Part shown: positions 42,445-56,000 of the stretch, in pieces
Position numbering within the stretch: the first letter of the stretch is position 1
Layout of the letters: every line of letters starts with the position of its first letter
Origin: Zarea fungicola
Lineage: Eukaryota; Ascomycota; Sordariomycetes; Hypocreales; Cordycipitaceae
Direction: 5' to 3'
Length of the DNA stretch: 64,000 nt
Assembly: GCA_900169235.1 (NCBI GenBank)
Contig: FWCC01000201.1
Span: 1 to 64,000 of the forward strand
The notes under the pieces: generated by a model
Seen by the model: only the letters and a program-made list of their open reading frames with translations
Told to the model about the DNA's origin: nothing
The model's database searches: none
Program-made: the position numbers and the translations under genes

Positions 42445-44899
42445 TCAAGGTACACTAAGAGTTTCATAGAATGGGTTGTCGGGCGTGTATGGGAACTTGC
42501 GCACAACGACGTCACCCTTGTAGTCGGTCAGATCAAACTCGGTTGGAATATAGTTTGACGGACAAGTGTCGCTCTGCTGCCCAAACGTGGTCACGTTGCT
42601 CGCCTCTCCGCCCCCATACACAACCTTGACCATTTGCGTCGTCTGGATGTTCGCGCCCACGTCAAAGTAGTTTGTCGGCATAAAGTGAATGCCAGAGTGG
42701 GCCGTGGTAAAGACCGTGTTGGGCAGGTCCCCCGTGTGCGGGACGTGATGCATGCCGAGATTCAGCCACAGCACGAGGTCCTCCTGGTCGAGGCTCTCGC
42801 TGTTGAAAAAGTCGTCAAAGTTGACGGGCGGGTATGGCGTGTCCTGGCTGTTGTAGTGATGGGAGCTCCTGGGCTCCGTGTCCTTGCGGACAGTGACACT
42901 CACGTCATACTCGCTCCATTTTGCTGCATTCTTCACCACCGTCGAGTCCTTCATGGTCAGATGGGCGGTGTTGGAGGGCAGGATGCGGTACCCCCGGTAT
43001 TCATTGTGCTTGTTCTTGACGTCCTTGTTGACCACGAAGATCTGGTCGGCGCCGTTGGGACCCCAGTTGAAGCGTCCCTCATCCTCGTTCTCAATAAACG
43101 AGCGCTTGAGCGTCATCGTGTTGAATACTTTGCCCTTGCTCCAAGGAAAGCTGCGGGTCTCCGGCACTTGTGCCTGAACCTGCACGGTGTTGTTTAGGCC
43201 AAAAAGGTCAAAATCCGCTTTAAAGTTCATCACATGATCATGCATAGAGCCAGAGAGAGTGTCGGTAATCTTGAATCCGTAGTCCTCGTTCTTGGCGTAG
43301 TAGGCAGCTTGGATGTAGCCCGAGGCGCGAACTTCAACTGAGAGAGATCCGTCCAAGTAGAAAGTGTAGGAGAACATGTAGTCGTAGTTGCCGACGGTGC
43401 TCACGGATCGAGCGACAAAGTAAATATTCTTCGTGGCTGAGGCATAACTGGCAGCCGTGTGCCGTGCCATGGGGTAGTCTCCCTCGAATTCAAAGAGACA
43501 TATGCTATTTACATGGGTGCGAGTTGATTCCGTTTGGAAGAAGGAGGTGTTGAGCATAGTTGCATAGGCGGGGCAATCGTATCCGGGCAACAGCTCAAAG
43601 GCATAAGGGCCAAATCCATAATACGAGTCGAGATATGCCGTGTGGCTCTGTGTAGGGTCAGAGCCGGCGTAATGTGCCAAGGCCTCCTGGAGGCCTAGCT
43701 CATATAGGATGCGCTGGCCTTTGTACCGAATGTCATGGAGAGACATTCCAGTGTCGAAATCGAAGCCAATCATGAAGCTCCAACCCATCCACTCAACATA
43801 CTTTTCCTGCACATCAACAGAGAAGCGACCACCACTAGGCGCAACAGCCGTTGGAGGTAACTTGTCGTCGAGGGGCAGCACGGCACCTTGGCGGTCCGTT
43901 TGCACCCAGGGACCGTCAAAGTTGCCACCCAGCTTTTCTACCTTGCCACTCCAGTATGCGTCACGGAACTCGTCTGTGGTTTCGTAGAAGACGCCGTTAT
44001 AGTACCAACCCTCAACTTTCCATTTGGAAGGATCGCGGCCGGTAACGTCGGAGAAGAAGTATAGGCCCATGGGCAGCAAGGACTGAACGTCAAAAATAGA
44101 CGTGGGAATATTCTGAAAAACATCCCAGCGCTTGATACTGTCGCCGTCTTGGTACACGGGATCTGTTCCCCAAACCGTGAGAGTATCATTGTCTGCCCCA
44201 GTGAAGCTCGAGTTCCACAGATCTATTGTTATATCAGCCACGGAAGCGCCGACGGATGCTTGGAACTCCCGGCGCGGCTGAGAGTCTGCATCCAAGTTGC
44301 GTACTCGGCCGCCGGTTTTGCGCGTGAGGACGTAGTCGAGAGGCTCCCAGCATGTGGTTCCATTCTTGATTGGAAGCGGCCCGACACGGATGTCATCATA
44401 TGTTGGTGTCTCTGATGCTCTATGATCGATTACCACATGGGCGTACTTGACGGGCTCAGGGCCGCCACCATCAATATATGCCAGTGCGTCTGTTTTGTTG
44501 GGCTGCAACAGCTCAATGCGGATGCTGGGGTGCAGTGTTAGCTAATTATTCGCTGCCAAGTGCTCACATCTCATCTTACATCTTGTTGTCCCAACCAGTT
44601 GCATTTTTGCTAACAGTGAGGTTCAAATCGGGCTGATCAAAGAGCCAAGAAGTAATCGAGGCTACTTCCTCACCACTTAAATCTGCCCAAATGTTCTTAC
44701 GCGGAGCAGATATGATGTTACTCGAGTTCTTTTCGTCACAGCTGGGTGATGCATCTCGGGTTTCAGCAAAAATCTTTCGGCCAAGAAGTCGCGCATGTCC
44801 ACGAGCCCAATTATCATCTGGGCTTGCTAGAGCATGGGGGAAGATATTGCTGGTGGCAACAAGAGCCACAGCAACAATGGACGTGCCAAGGAACTTCAT
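42445..44899 (-). CDS. Secreted copper amine oxidase
   Basis: Oxidises primary amines to aldehydes with release of hydrogen peroxide and ammonia, using copper and a topaquinone made from its own tyrosine. Two exons (44580-44899 and 42445-44524) give 799 residues. A signal peptide is visible (MKFLGTSIVAVALVATSNIF). The topaquinone motif NYDY places the modified Tyr at about 487; the likely catalytic base is Asp406 in AYLDSYYG. The H-x-H copper pair is at about 535 and 537 (MHDHVMNF), and the third ligand lies in GMHHVPHTGD (about 700). Several N-x-S/T sites fit secretion. The overall organisation (two small N-terminal domains, then the large catalytic domain) is intact. A role in using external amines as nitrogen source is likely. 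Confidence 0.93.
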
Positions 44900-47409
44900 G
44901 CTGTACCACCACAGATACTATGAGCGTGAGCAAACAAGATGGCCGGGCAAGGAATGTCAAAGCGATGTTAATCAAAATTTTATTTAAAGATATCTTGCTT
45001 TTATACCTTTCCCTGGGATACTGGGCTCTCCCAATGCAAGCTCCTGTATCGTCTTTGTGACTTCAACTATCTAGCCTCGATTGTGCTGACCAATGAAGCT
45101 TGATTGGATCTATCTGGCCGATAGCTACAATTCCGAGGTCAATGTATGGAGTATTAGTGGCAGGAACTGTTCTATCACCACCCACGGGAGGTCTAAGCCT
45201 TGCGCATTACCCCATACAAGCCATTTTGAGTGAATATTGCCATCGGTTTGCGCAAAATCTCCGCAAATTCCGGAACAGATAAGATTTCATATTTCTCATC
45301 CTGTGATTGGTTAGTAACATATTTCGGGCGAGAAATTACACACCTACAAATTGATAAAGAGTCTCACAAGCTCCTCGACGTTATATCGCATCGACCTGCA
45401 GAGTAGTCCATTGCGGCGTCATCTGTGGCGTTAATCATTGTCGAACAGAATAGTGGGTACATAAATTGGTGTCTGATTTTTGGCTCAACAATTATGGCGT
45501 CAACTTTGGCGTAACTTGCGGTGACTGTCTACCTGTCGGTATGTCGTGCGGGAAATTAGTTCGGGCAATTAGGCGGCTTCCTTTGCCGCCGATGATTAGT
45601 TAGGTTTTACTATAAGCATCATTATGATCAAGAATTGAGCTAGTTTTCCATCGCTGCTTGCCAAAATGTAGACGCCTGTACCACGGCCTTGCTGTAATAT
45701 CCCTTAAATCTTAGCTCACACGACCACCTCCCGGGCAAATAGATCTCATGGCTCGGTATTACAGCCGAGAAATATGTAATCAACTAATATCGTTCACAAG
45801 TCCCCACCTGTATCAGTTCTCGACTTGAATAACTCTGCAACGCCACATTTCACCAACCGCCTCGGCCGGCTGTCGGTTCGGCCAACCTCCTAGGACAGAT
45901 ATTCTCCACAGACAAAAAAAAAGACAGGTGATTTTAAGGACCGGAGGCTTACCGGAAACTTCCCGCTGTAATCAAATATTTCAGCAAGAACGGTGCCGAC
46001 ATCGGTTGTGAATGCTAAACGCCTGTTTATCATGGAATGCTCTCAATCTGGATGCGCCGCATTGATATGAAGAACCAAATGGGATGAGGTCAGTAATTTA
46101 ATGGGTAAATTGTATGGAAACTTGCTGTTTGAACACCGCAAGTTTGATCTGCCGAAAACAGGAAAGTCTTAAAAAGCATGCATGAACTGTGCTAACGATA
46201 AGCTCAAAAACGCGAGAGCAGTTGGCCGTCGGAAGAAGAGTGGAAATGCCGAGGTATAGGCCTCGGTGAGATGCCTTGTAAAATACAAAAGAGGCATGCC
46301 ATTAACAAAAGGCCGATCTACACAAGCGAATGCTAGACAGCGAAATCGAGGAGTGGCAATTTAAAGCCGACGTTTATGTGGTTACGATACGTCTACGTAC
46401 TGAGCGGAAAGACGCCGTATGATGACTTTGGAGACTTCAGTTTAGTTGCGCACCTAAAGTGCAGCATTGAAGAAGACTTAAAATCGGTAGAGATTGAATC
46501 TCAAAAAAGTTTCTTGCATTAGACCAAATGCCAAGACCATACTAAGGCATAAGGCAGCATCTTTACCTACCGGACGAGAGCATCACAAGCATTGTTTAGC
46601 TAAATAGCAGTGACAATTAATAAGATTTTCCATAGGTCATGTATCTTTGAGCACCAATACTGGTCGTTTATCAGCGCAATGGACTGCGTCAAGTCGACAG
46701 CATAGATGAATCCCTGTCCTATGGGTTCCACACTGCGAGGCAGATGCAGATTCGTTCCGGATGAAAACGGTGGAAGCGCGAAACAGGCAGCAGTTAAAGA
46801 CAGGCACTAGTGGCAAGTCCTCTATGATACAGGGTGTTCAAAATGGAAACGCACAGATAAACAGCACTAATTGTATTGCCTGTTCCCAGCTCACCCCAAC
46901 CAGGCAGTAATCGCCGACTTCAGCATCTCCCGTAACAACACAGCCAACAGCCAAGGGCTCCTCAAATGCGGATCATCTAACACAAGAAACTAGCTGAACT
47001 GGAGGAGCCAATTACAGGTTAGGGAACTGCCAATCGCTATGAAATGTTCCCACGTTGTAATATTTGGTGAGCAAAAATGCCTCGAAGAGTGCGGAATGCG
47101 GTTCAATTTTTTACCGAGTAATGTTCTGCCGAGTCGGCTCACACAACCACACCAGCCAAGGGCGCCACTAAAGCAACCTAGTAATGGTTTTTGGCCAGTC
47201 TGGCGGGCAATGCATTTTATAAGAGGGTATGTGTAATGCTAACCTATGACATGGTTAGGCTATCTACTATTATATAAGATATAGTTTCTAGGCTACTCAA
47301 TGATTAGATGATTACAGAGGCACCGAATCACGGAATACCGACGGGATGGTACTAAAGATTAAATGTCAGCCTCGCCACTTCCCATGTGTCTGGTAATAAA
47401 ATAGAAATC
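44900..47409. other. 2.5-kb gene-empty stretch
   Basis: No open frame of note on either strand through 45300-47000; this is among the emptiest parts of the window. It includes the amine oxidase promoter at its left end. A CGG-rich patch (CGCCTCGGCCGGCTG near 45861) and a small inverted repeat (CCGAGGTATAGGCCTCGG, 46247-46264) are visible. I see no recognisable transposon, RNA gene or long repeat. Confidence 0.45.
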
Positions 47410-48474
47410 TTACTCTGCGGGATATCGGTCGCCAGGTTGCTCCGTTGCCTCTGCGTATTTTCGTAGCTCTGCAATCTCAAGGTCGCTGAGTTGAACATCA
47501 ACAGCCTTTACATTCTCATCCAAGTAGCTAACTGTTGTAGTTCCAGGAATTGGGATAAAATCTTGCCCTTGCGCAGCAACCCATGCAAGGCAGATCTGAG
47601 CTGGTGTCGCGCTGTGCCTCTCCCCAATAGCCTTAATGCGATCCACAAGTGCAATTATCTTGGGAAAGTTCTCGTTGGAGTACTTGGGAATACTTGCTGC
47701 GTAATGGCCCGCGGGAATGTCGCTGCGCGATTTGAAGGCACCTGTCAACAGACCCCGCCCTATGGGACTGTATGGGATGATGGCAATGCCTAGCTCGCGG
47801 CAGGTCCTGAGAATATCGGTCTTGGGCGACTCAATGTCGAGAAAGAGTAGACTATACTCGACTTGATATGCAGAAATAGGATGCACAGCATGAGCGCGGC
47901 GAATGGTAACAGCTGTGCACTCTGAGAGGCCGAGGTAGCGAATTTTGCCCTCTCTTCATTTTTTTAATTAGATCAGTTAGATCAGTTAAACCAAGTATAA
48001 TAGGAGCAAAAACCACACATGCATATAAAGGCACTCACGTTTTCCGCTCGACCATGGCCTGGATGGTTTGCTCAATTGGTGTTTTCTCGTCAATGCGGTG
48101 GCAGTAGTATAGATTAATAGTGCTAATTCCAAGCGTCTCTAGGCTCTTTGTACAAGCTTCTTTGACGTATGATGGTTCGTTTTGATGATCCGACCTTTGT
48201 CTGTGTTGCAAATCGCAAACTTACTCGCAAGGAATATGTCATCTCGCTTGCCAGTACGCTTCAACCACTCCCCAATACGAGCTTCACTGTTGGTGTAGAC
48301 GTCTGCTGTATCCCAGAAGCACTCCCCTAGATGATATGCACGATCGAGGAAGGTGATTGCTGTTTCAAGACTTGTATCTTGCTGCTGGTACCAGCCCGCA
48401 AAGGACATCAGACCGAGGCCGATGCTAGAAACTTGCGGACCATTGCGTCCGAGCGTTCGTGTAGGCATATGCAT
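47410..48474 (-). pseudogene. Aldo/keto reductase, frameshifted
   Basis: Two exons (48039-48474 and 47410-47953) around an 85-bp intron would encode about 326 residues of a fungal AKR of the YakC/AKR13 type. Landmarks: TRTLGRNGPQVSSIGLG, the catalytic Asp and Tyr in DTADVYTNSEARIGEWL, Lys in DIFLASKFAI, His in NLYYCHRID, then [25 protein letters not shown] and FIPIPGTT. Between KTN and SYVKEAC (near 48170) the frame is off by one: AACCATCATAC, where a further C would restore the expected Asn-Pro-Ser. No splice explains it. It is either a recent inactivation or a sequencing error; the rest is intact. Confidence 0.75.
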
Positions 48475-50595
48475 GTTGGCAATGGCTGTGAGGGGAAAGC
48501 AAGCAAGGAGTTAGCGGATGCTGTTATTCATCGAGTTACATCGCTAAAAAAAAATAAAAAAAAAAAAAAAAAGGAACCGAAATCATGTTGAAATAATTTA
48601 ACAGAATCAAACGGCGGCCAACATCCCGAGCCAGCCGTTGCTGCCAGCAGGCACTTGAAAGTGCCTCAAACAGTCACGCCAAGTCACTGCCATGACATGC
48701 TCCCCTGCACAGTCCACCCGGCAAATCGACGTCATTCACCAACAGCCTGCAAGGGCTCAACTCAGCCGCATGCAATGATGTGACGGCCTCTACCTTGTCG
48801 CACCCCTGTCTAATACATCGCATCAACTATCAATAATGAATATGAACAATGGCAATACCATGATGCCAAGACGACTTCAGAGAGACACAAAGTACAGCTA
48901 CCGAGTATTACATTACTCCCTCCGCAGCGTAATCGCCTTTTATCCGTACTCCATTACAATATTTATAATATTAGTTCTTTCTTATTCACCACCTTTTATT
49001 CTCTGTAATTAGGCCGGTCCCGTTCCGATCGCACGCGCCACAGTCTGAGCCGCCGTGCCCTGTGGCGGTTGGTCGCCACATTTACATTCCAGAACCCAGC
49101 TCTATCCAACGACGTGTTTCTTTGGCATGGAGACGGGGAATAACATATCCAATCGCCGGGAACAATGAATGGGCCTTTTTTCCTTTTTTCTTTTTCAGGG
49201 TTCAACTGTCACAGCCACTGGTTGCATATAGAGAGTGCCCCAGGTAACTCGTTTGATCCTCTGCATTGTACAAATAAATGGCTTGAGGATAACTACGAAC
49301 GGTGACACAACAGGAATACTGACAACAGAAAAGGTACAACAATAGAAATAGTTACAATAACTAGATTACATTTTAGTGGGTAGTATGCCTCATTATTTAT
49401 GCAGTCAAACCTATTAACCTTTAAGAATACTTTCCACCTCCTTTAAATATTATCAACATAGCCCATCTACCTACCCTAAAGTATAGTAAAATGCTTGTCA
49501 AAAAGGCTCTATGCGTGCGGCCACCGTTGATTTTTATTTTTATTTTTATTTTTATTTTTATTTTTCCCTGCTTTTCAGTCATCTTTTTAATTTGGCAAAG
49601 CCTCAACAGGGCCTTCTGAAGGTCTGAAGGCGGCTGAATATGTTCATGGAGTTCCTCACAGCTCGCATACATACCCCGGGCCCAGTCTTGTAAAACGACG
49701 CAAGATATGTACTATTTAGAGCATATGACAGAGCAGCTCTATTTCTTTACATCTATACTGCAAAAAGGCGAGATATCAACATGTTTAATTTGAATGTTTC
49801 TCTTCACACCCTTGACCAAGTTTACTCTACTTTTTGCAAGGCTAGCTGCCCGACGACAAAGCAGCCCACTGTAACCCGGCCGAAGCCACAAAATATGCTG
49901 AAACCAAGGCGCTGTTTGAGCCGTCTGGGCTGGTGGACAGGCCATCCTCCTTGCTTATTTCCATGACCAGCTGCTAGTTATAGCCAAAGTATAACTTTAT
50001 TTCCGGCCGCTCGGCATGCAACTCTGTATTCCGGGGCTTCTCAATCTTGTAAATTAGCGGTATTGGTTCGACGACCTTCACATGCCATACCGTGCATTAT
50101 GCACTTGGCACTGTATGCGCACGGCTGGCCACGCAAGTTGCAATGCCATATGTGACAAGACAGGTATTCTACAAAGAGATGTATTGTTTTAAACTTGGGA
50201 CGGCTGAATTTTGAAAGAAAACATATTCAACTTGTATGGTACTAATATAAAGTGAAATGCCGGGAGTATAGAAGTGCTGCATGAACAGGACAGTCCCTAC
50301 ACATCTGTTTTTGTGACGATCAAGCCACTCCACATGCAATCAAAGTTGCGACACTTCATCACCAGTCAATGTAAAAAAAAAGAAAAATACAGGAAAAATA
50401 AAGGCATTTCCTGTAAGTAAAAAATAAGGAATGAGAAAAGTGAATACAGTGCGTGGTCGACGACTTACCATGTCACTGCCAAGTAGATTTTTGGTACGCT
50501 GTAACGGTTACGAGCGATTGGCTACTGGTTATTATTATGGCTCTACATTACTCAAGACTTCGCCGTGGCTCAGGTAATCCTCATTACATACATCA
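48475..50595. other. Intergenic region with microsatellites
   Basis: Includes a poly-A tract (about 48547-48573), a 6-bp repeat (listed separately) and otherwise short featureless frames. No gene is recognised. Confidence 0.4.
49530..49565. repeat. ATTTTT hexanucleotide microsatellite
   Basis: Six consecutive ATTTTT units without interruption. Confidence 0.9.
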
Positions 50596-52101
50596 TTATT
50601 GATAGAACTCATGGTCTTGTAGGAAATCGTCCTGAAAGCACGATGGTCGAAAGTGGCCCGGCAGCCCACAGTTCATACACCGGCCTTGTTGACGCCTGAC
50701 CGCTTGACATTTTCGAACGGTTTCGATACTCGCCCAACACCTCTCCACCGTATGACTGAGATGGTCACAGCGGAAGCAGCGGCGGGAGTCGTCGAAGGAA
50801 TCGTCGTCGAAGGGGTTGTCTTCAGCAATTGAATTTCGATTGGGTATCCTCGTTTGTTGGGTATCGAGCACAATTCTCCTGTTTCAGAGATGTCAATTGA
50901 GGAAACAGGAGTTGGAAATTTGTAGAGCCACCTACTGTAGGATTTCTTTCCAGTCTTTCATTTGGGATTGCATGTTCTTGTCTGTACCAACTTTGAAATC
51001 ATTAGCCACAATTTCTCTACCATGACCTAAGCCAGCCAGGCACATCTTCTCTTGGCGACAATACGCCCTCAGCCAGCATACTAATTAACTGGTCTAGGGA
51101 CAGAGTTGCAGCTTGAAATACTCACAAGGTTCGAGGACTGCGCAAACTGTTCGCTCTGCCTCCACTTTAGTTGGTAGTATCTGAAGAAGTAGGTCTTTCG
51201 CATACGCAGCGGCGGCCATGGCTGCGAATCCTTGCCATTCCTTACTCTTATGTGAATCTGCATAGTCGCATATGCCCCGGATCACAAGACACGGGAAGTG
51301 GTCCATCAGCCCTGCCGCTTCCATCTCAAAGCAGAGAATACCTTTTTCTTTTGCATACTGATCTCGAAGTTTTGCATTCTTCATCAATTGGTTCGCGGAG
51401 GCAATTAAACCATAGTGGATAGCTGGGTCATCCTCCCCCTCACCTCGTAACGGACGCATGCCCACAGAGTTTTCGTCGATACCACAGCTACTTGGGCAAG
51501 AGGATTGGCTTGTGGGATGAACAATAAAAGATTTATATAGCCGGTCTGTCGTTGCATCAGGGCGACTAAATTCCTTTCGTAGTCTTTCATTGGCTAAGAG
51601 GCATGCCTCGATATCCCTTTGAATCGTATGGCCTTTGATTTTATGCTCTGCCTGGAGTCCACTCATCGCTGTGAGTAACATGAATGGCGGAGAGGCTAAA
51701 GAACCTGTAATTTGGAATGGCTGGCCCTGAATGTTCTTGCCAAAATCATAGTGAAGCACGCCGCTTAGTCCGTTTTGCGGTTCACTGACTACCACATCGC
51801 CAAGTCGAATATCATGCTTTTCACTCGGTGCCCCACCACCAATGCCAACCATAAGCCCAATTCGTATATTAGGGAAGGTTAGAACCATGCTATGGGCCAC
51901 TATGGCAGCCGAAGTTGTGCCATATTTTCCACGTTGAAGCACGGCAATGGCAACATTGTGCTTTCCAATGGAGCCTAATACATAGTTGTTGCCGTCCTTG
52001 TCGTGTACATAGGGCGGCGGCGCATGCCGCCTTTCGAGAAAGATTTGCGCCGCGACATATTCTGTAGGTATTGCGCAAATCCAACCGACGGTATACTCTT
52101 C
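50596..52101 (-). CDS. Nucleoside phosphorylase-like domain fused to two CCHC zinc knuckles
   Basis: Three exons are clear: 51126-52101, 50936-51080 and 50596-50878, with GTGAGT...TTAG and GTAGGT...ACAG introns (45 and 57 bp) and a consistent reading phase; at least 467 residues. The first exon is a PNP/UDP-phosphorylase (MTA/SAH-nucleosidase-like) domain: [54 protein letters not shown] and [12 protein letters not shown]. Such domains head many fungal NLR-like proteins. Instead of an NTPase and repeats, this protein continues through a polar linker to [14 protein letters not shown] and [14 protein letters not shown], two perfect CX2CX4HX4C knuckles that usually bind single-stranded nucleic acid, and stops. 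The true N-terminus is unresolved: no ATG lies in frame before 52101, and an upstream exon is needed. Confidence 0.7.
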
Positions 52102-53034
52102 CTGTGAAAGCTGGATCTGCTGAGAGCCTCTGGTACCAGCACCATCAACCGTTCAAGTCATATTGTGAGATATACAGTACTAGTGGTAGGCCAATTACAG
52201 GACAGGGAGATAATGCTCAAGCGAACACAGCATTCACTTACTACTCCACTTGAATCGCAGTCTGCCTTCAGCGGCCAGGCTGATAGAAAGTAGAGATCGA
52301 AGCGCTGGGAGCCTGACTGTAGCTGGGTAAGCTTAAGCAACTAGGGTATGCAAGGACTGCACTGTGAGTCGTAAATGCATCTTGGTAGCGACAATGAGGT
52401 GCTTTCCCCGCAGTGCTTGTGCATGAGACCCTTGTGTGTGCGGCTGAGTTGAGCCGCAGCATCCAGGCATCCATGCATAATTTCATACAGTTGGATGGGG
52501 CGACGAACTCAGGCACGATAAGGCGTTCGCGGGTCTCTTTCCGGTTAGATTTGTGAGGAAGCCGCGCAGGCATGATTTATGAAAAGGCCAGCCAGAGCAA
52601 GCGCTACAGTGGAGCTGTAAAAGCTGGGAGTGGCATAAGTAACTGGTCAGCGTCCGCTTGGTCTTTATCCAAGTCTGGTCGTGAATCAACCCCATTGTAG
52701 CAAAGAGGAGGAAACACTAGGATACATGTACACTGGTTAGAATCCGCTGCATTAAATCGTCATAGCTCGCAATCAGTCATTGATGGCGAAAGGGAACTGG
52801 CTGCTATGTGGAAATGTGTATAGGTAATAGTAGATTTCCTCCACTTGGCTTTTATAGTATCTCGTACTACTCAAAGACGGAGTGATGCGAGAAAATAATG
52901 GGTGCCGACACTTGCGTGGCAACCACTTGGCTGCATAACACGCTGTCCACCGAGCCCTGCGTGACTATTTAACAAATAAAAAAAGACATGGTCCCAATCG
53001 CTCGCGCATGGTTAGACACCTCGCATGATGGATG
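52102..53034. other. Intergenic region, probably holding the first exon of the phosphorylase/zinc-knuckle gene
   Basis: The sequence just above 52101 contains candidate acceptors (TTTCACAG, CTCAGCAG), but no clean start exon was identified. Minus frames at 52268-52573 and 52483-52695 lack domains. Confidence 0.4.
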
Positions 53035-56000
53035 TCAAGCTTTCTCTTCACCCCAAGCCCCACCACCAGGCGTGTGAATCTGCATCTGCTCGCCTCGCTT
53101 AAGTGTCACGGTTCCCCTAGGACCAACATTTACGAGCCTCTGGCCAGTCGCATCGTTGATCAGGGCAAGGTTCAGACCAGACTGGCCTGGTTCGCCGCCT
53201 TCCATGCCATATGGCCGATTGCACCGACGTTCATTGCCAACCGCAAACGTCATCGGGCACCGAGGCTCAAACACACGGATGACACCGTCACCACCGCGAT
53301 GCAGACCTTTACCCCCCGAGCCCTTGCGCAGGCTGAACTGTCTGATGAGCACTGGCAGCCGCTTCTCCAGGACCTCTGGGTCCATGGCCCGCGTGTTGGT
53401 CATGTGCGTGTGGACGCCCGACACGCCATGCCACGTCGGGCCCGCGCCGCTGCCCCCGCAGATGGACTCTCCGTACACAAACTTGTAGCCGGTGAAGCCT
53501 TCTTGCCCCGGCTGCTTGGCCGATCCTCCGCACATCTGGATGCCGTTCATGGTTCCTTGGCTGGCGGCGCACGCCTGGAACGCCTTGAGGATGACATCCG
53601 TGACGCGGTTCGCAATGGCAGAATTGCACCCATAGACTGGTGCGCTCTCTGACGGGGAAATAATGGTCCCCGGCGGCACCTTTATATCAATCGCAGAGAG
53701 GCAGCCCGCATTCAGCGGAATGTCCTCATTCACCACACACCGCATGACGTAGATGATTGCGGAGCGCAGGACGCTGGGCGGGCCGTTGTTGTAGTAGAGA
53801 CTCTCGTACATTGTACCCGTAAAGTCAAAGACTGCGTCTCCCGTGTCCGGGTTGATGTCGATCCTCAAGTGGACTTGGGTGCCATCGTCAAGACCGTCTA
53901 CGGCAATGAGAGGCTCCGGGTGGCGTTTGGCGATTGTCTTCAAGTGACTGCGGACGGCGGCTTCGGCATTCCGTTGCAGGGCGTGCATGTATGCTTGGAC
54001 AACTTCGCGGCCGCTCTGCTCGAATAGTTCTTGGATCAAGAGGCAGCCTTTATGATTCGCTGCAATCTGCGCCTTGATATCGGATATGTTCTCATGTATA
54101 CTGTTGGAGCCTGTGCAGTTGGGGTACTTTGCAGGCTCATCCACAAAGAGCCGTCTGACACCCGCCTCGTCAAACTCGCCGCCCGACACAACCTTGAACG
54201 AGTCAATAACAGCTCCCTCCTCCTGCAGGCACGTAGTGTGGGGGTGCCCTGAGATGCCGTGGAGGCCACCAATGTCACGATGGTGACCTCGGGAGGCCGT
54301 ATAAAACAGGATTTCTTTGCCGGCGGCGTCGAAGACGGGCGAGACAACAGTGAGATCCGGCAGGTGACTACCGCCGGCCTTGGGTGTGTTCGTAAGGAAG
54401 GCGTCGCCAGGACGCATCGTGTCACCATGGAGCTTTCGCTGATAGATGACGGGGTATTGCATGCTTCCCAAGTGCACTGGAACATGAGGAGCGTTGGCGA
54501 CAAGGTTGCCTTCTGGGTCGAATATGGCGCAGCTAAAGTCTAAGCGCTCTCTGATATTCAAGCTGAGACTCGTCTTCCGGAGCACCAACCCCATCTGTTC
54601 TGCGATGCTCATGAAGCGATGGCCAAATATGGAAAGCAGTATAGGATCAATCACGTCCAACGATGTAGTCTTGTCGGCGTCACCACCTACCCTGATGACA
54701 ACCATGGATTGAAGGATAAAGGCTGTCGCTTTCGGAGGGATTAAAATAGTTTGAGTTTGGTCTAGGATAATGGCTGGCCCAGCGACAAGGGTATTGACGT
54801 CTAGAGTCTCTAGCTTGTATACATTTGTTGGGACTCTACCAAAAGATTCAAAGAAAACTTTGGTCGTACCGCAGGCCAGCGACGTGTCTGCTCTTTGTCC
54901 CAGCTTGTCGGCGTCAGCCAGCTGCTTCGATATGCCGCTATTCTCTTCATTTTCCACTGGAATGTTGGCGGTAGCTCGTACGCGAATGTCGTCAACAATG
55001 ATGGGGCGCTCAGGTACAATGAAGGAAAATTCGGTCTGGTGCTTGTCTTCAAAGTCCCTTTGAAAGTTGCCGTCCTCTTGTTCCAGCACCATGAGAGCTG
55101 TACTCGTTTCCTCATAGCGCAAGTTTAAATATCTCTCATATTTGATGGAGTTTTCGCTGAATCCCTGATCCAAAAGCTTTGAACACGCTTTTCTCTGTAG
55201 TTCATCCATGCGCGATTGAAGCCCTGGAAGAGATGCCTCGCTGAGTATCTCGGAACCGGGCTCCTGGCATTCAACCACCACGTCCGCGAGAGCCATTCCA
55301 TATGCCGATAGAATGGATGAATATTTATGAATAACGACCTCCTCAATCCCAAGAATTCGAGCAACCGACACGGCATGCTGTCCGCCAGCACCACCAAAGG
55401 CCCCAAGTCTGTGACGACGTGCGTCATGGCCCTTTCCCTCGGTCAGAGTCCGGATGGGGCGACACACAGCTTCATCAGCAATGTTGAGAAATCCCAATGC
55501 AACCTCCTCTGGCGTAAACTGTTTCCCAGATTCTGCATTGATGGTGGTCGTCAGCTCCTTGAACTTGTGGGCAACAATATCGTAATCCAGCGGCATATCC
55601 TCAGTGGCACCGAAAATCTTGGGAAAGTACTCCGACTGCAGGCGCCCGAGGAAAAGATTGGCATCAGTGACTGTGAGAGGGCCTCCCTTCCTATAGCAGG
55701 CAGGCCCTGGGTGGGCACCGGCACTATCAGGGCCGACATTGAACAGACCGTTCTTCCAGGACAGGATTGAGCCTCCGCCGGCCGCAACAGTTCGAATATC
55801 CAATTGGGGGCACTGAATTGAGATGCCCGCAGTGGTTGTCTCAAAGATGTGTTCCAACTTGCCCGCGTATCGTGACACATCTGTGCTGGTGCCGCCCATA
55901 TCGAACCCAATGACCGGTTTCTCGTCCGCGGTGTCATACGTTGTCTTGGCAAAGCCGACGAGGCCGCCGGCGGGGCCAGATAAGATGGCTCGAAGACCAG

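Noticed and set aside
42634..43197. Long plus-strand frame opposite the copper amine oxidase
   Set aside because: Shadow frame inside a gene with catalytic motifs on the other strand.
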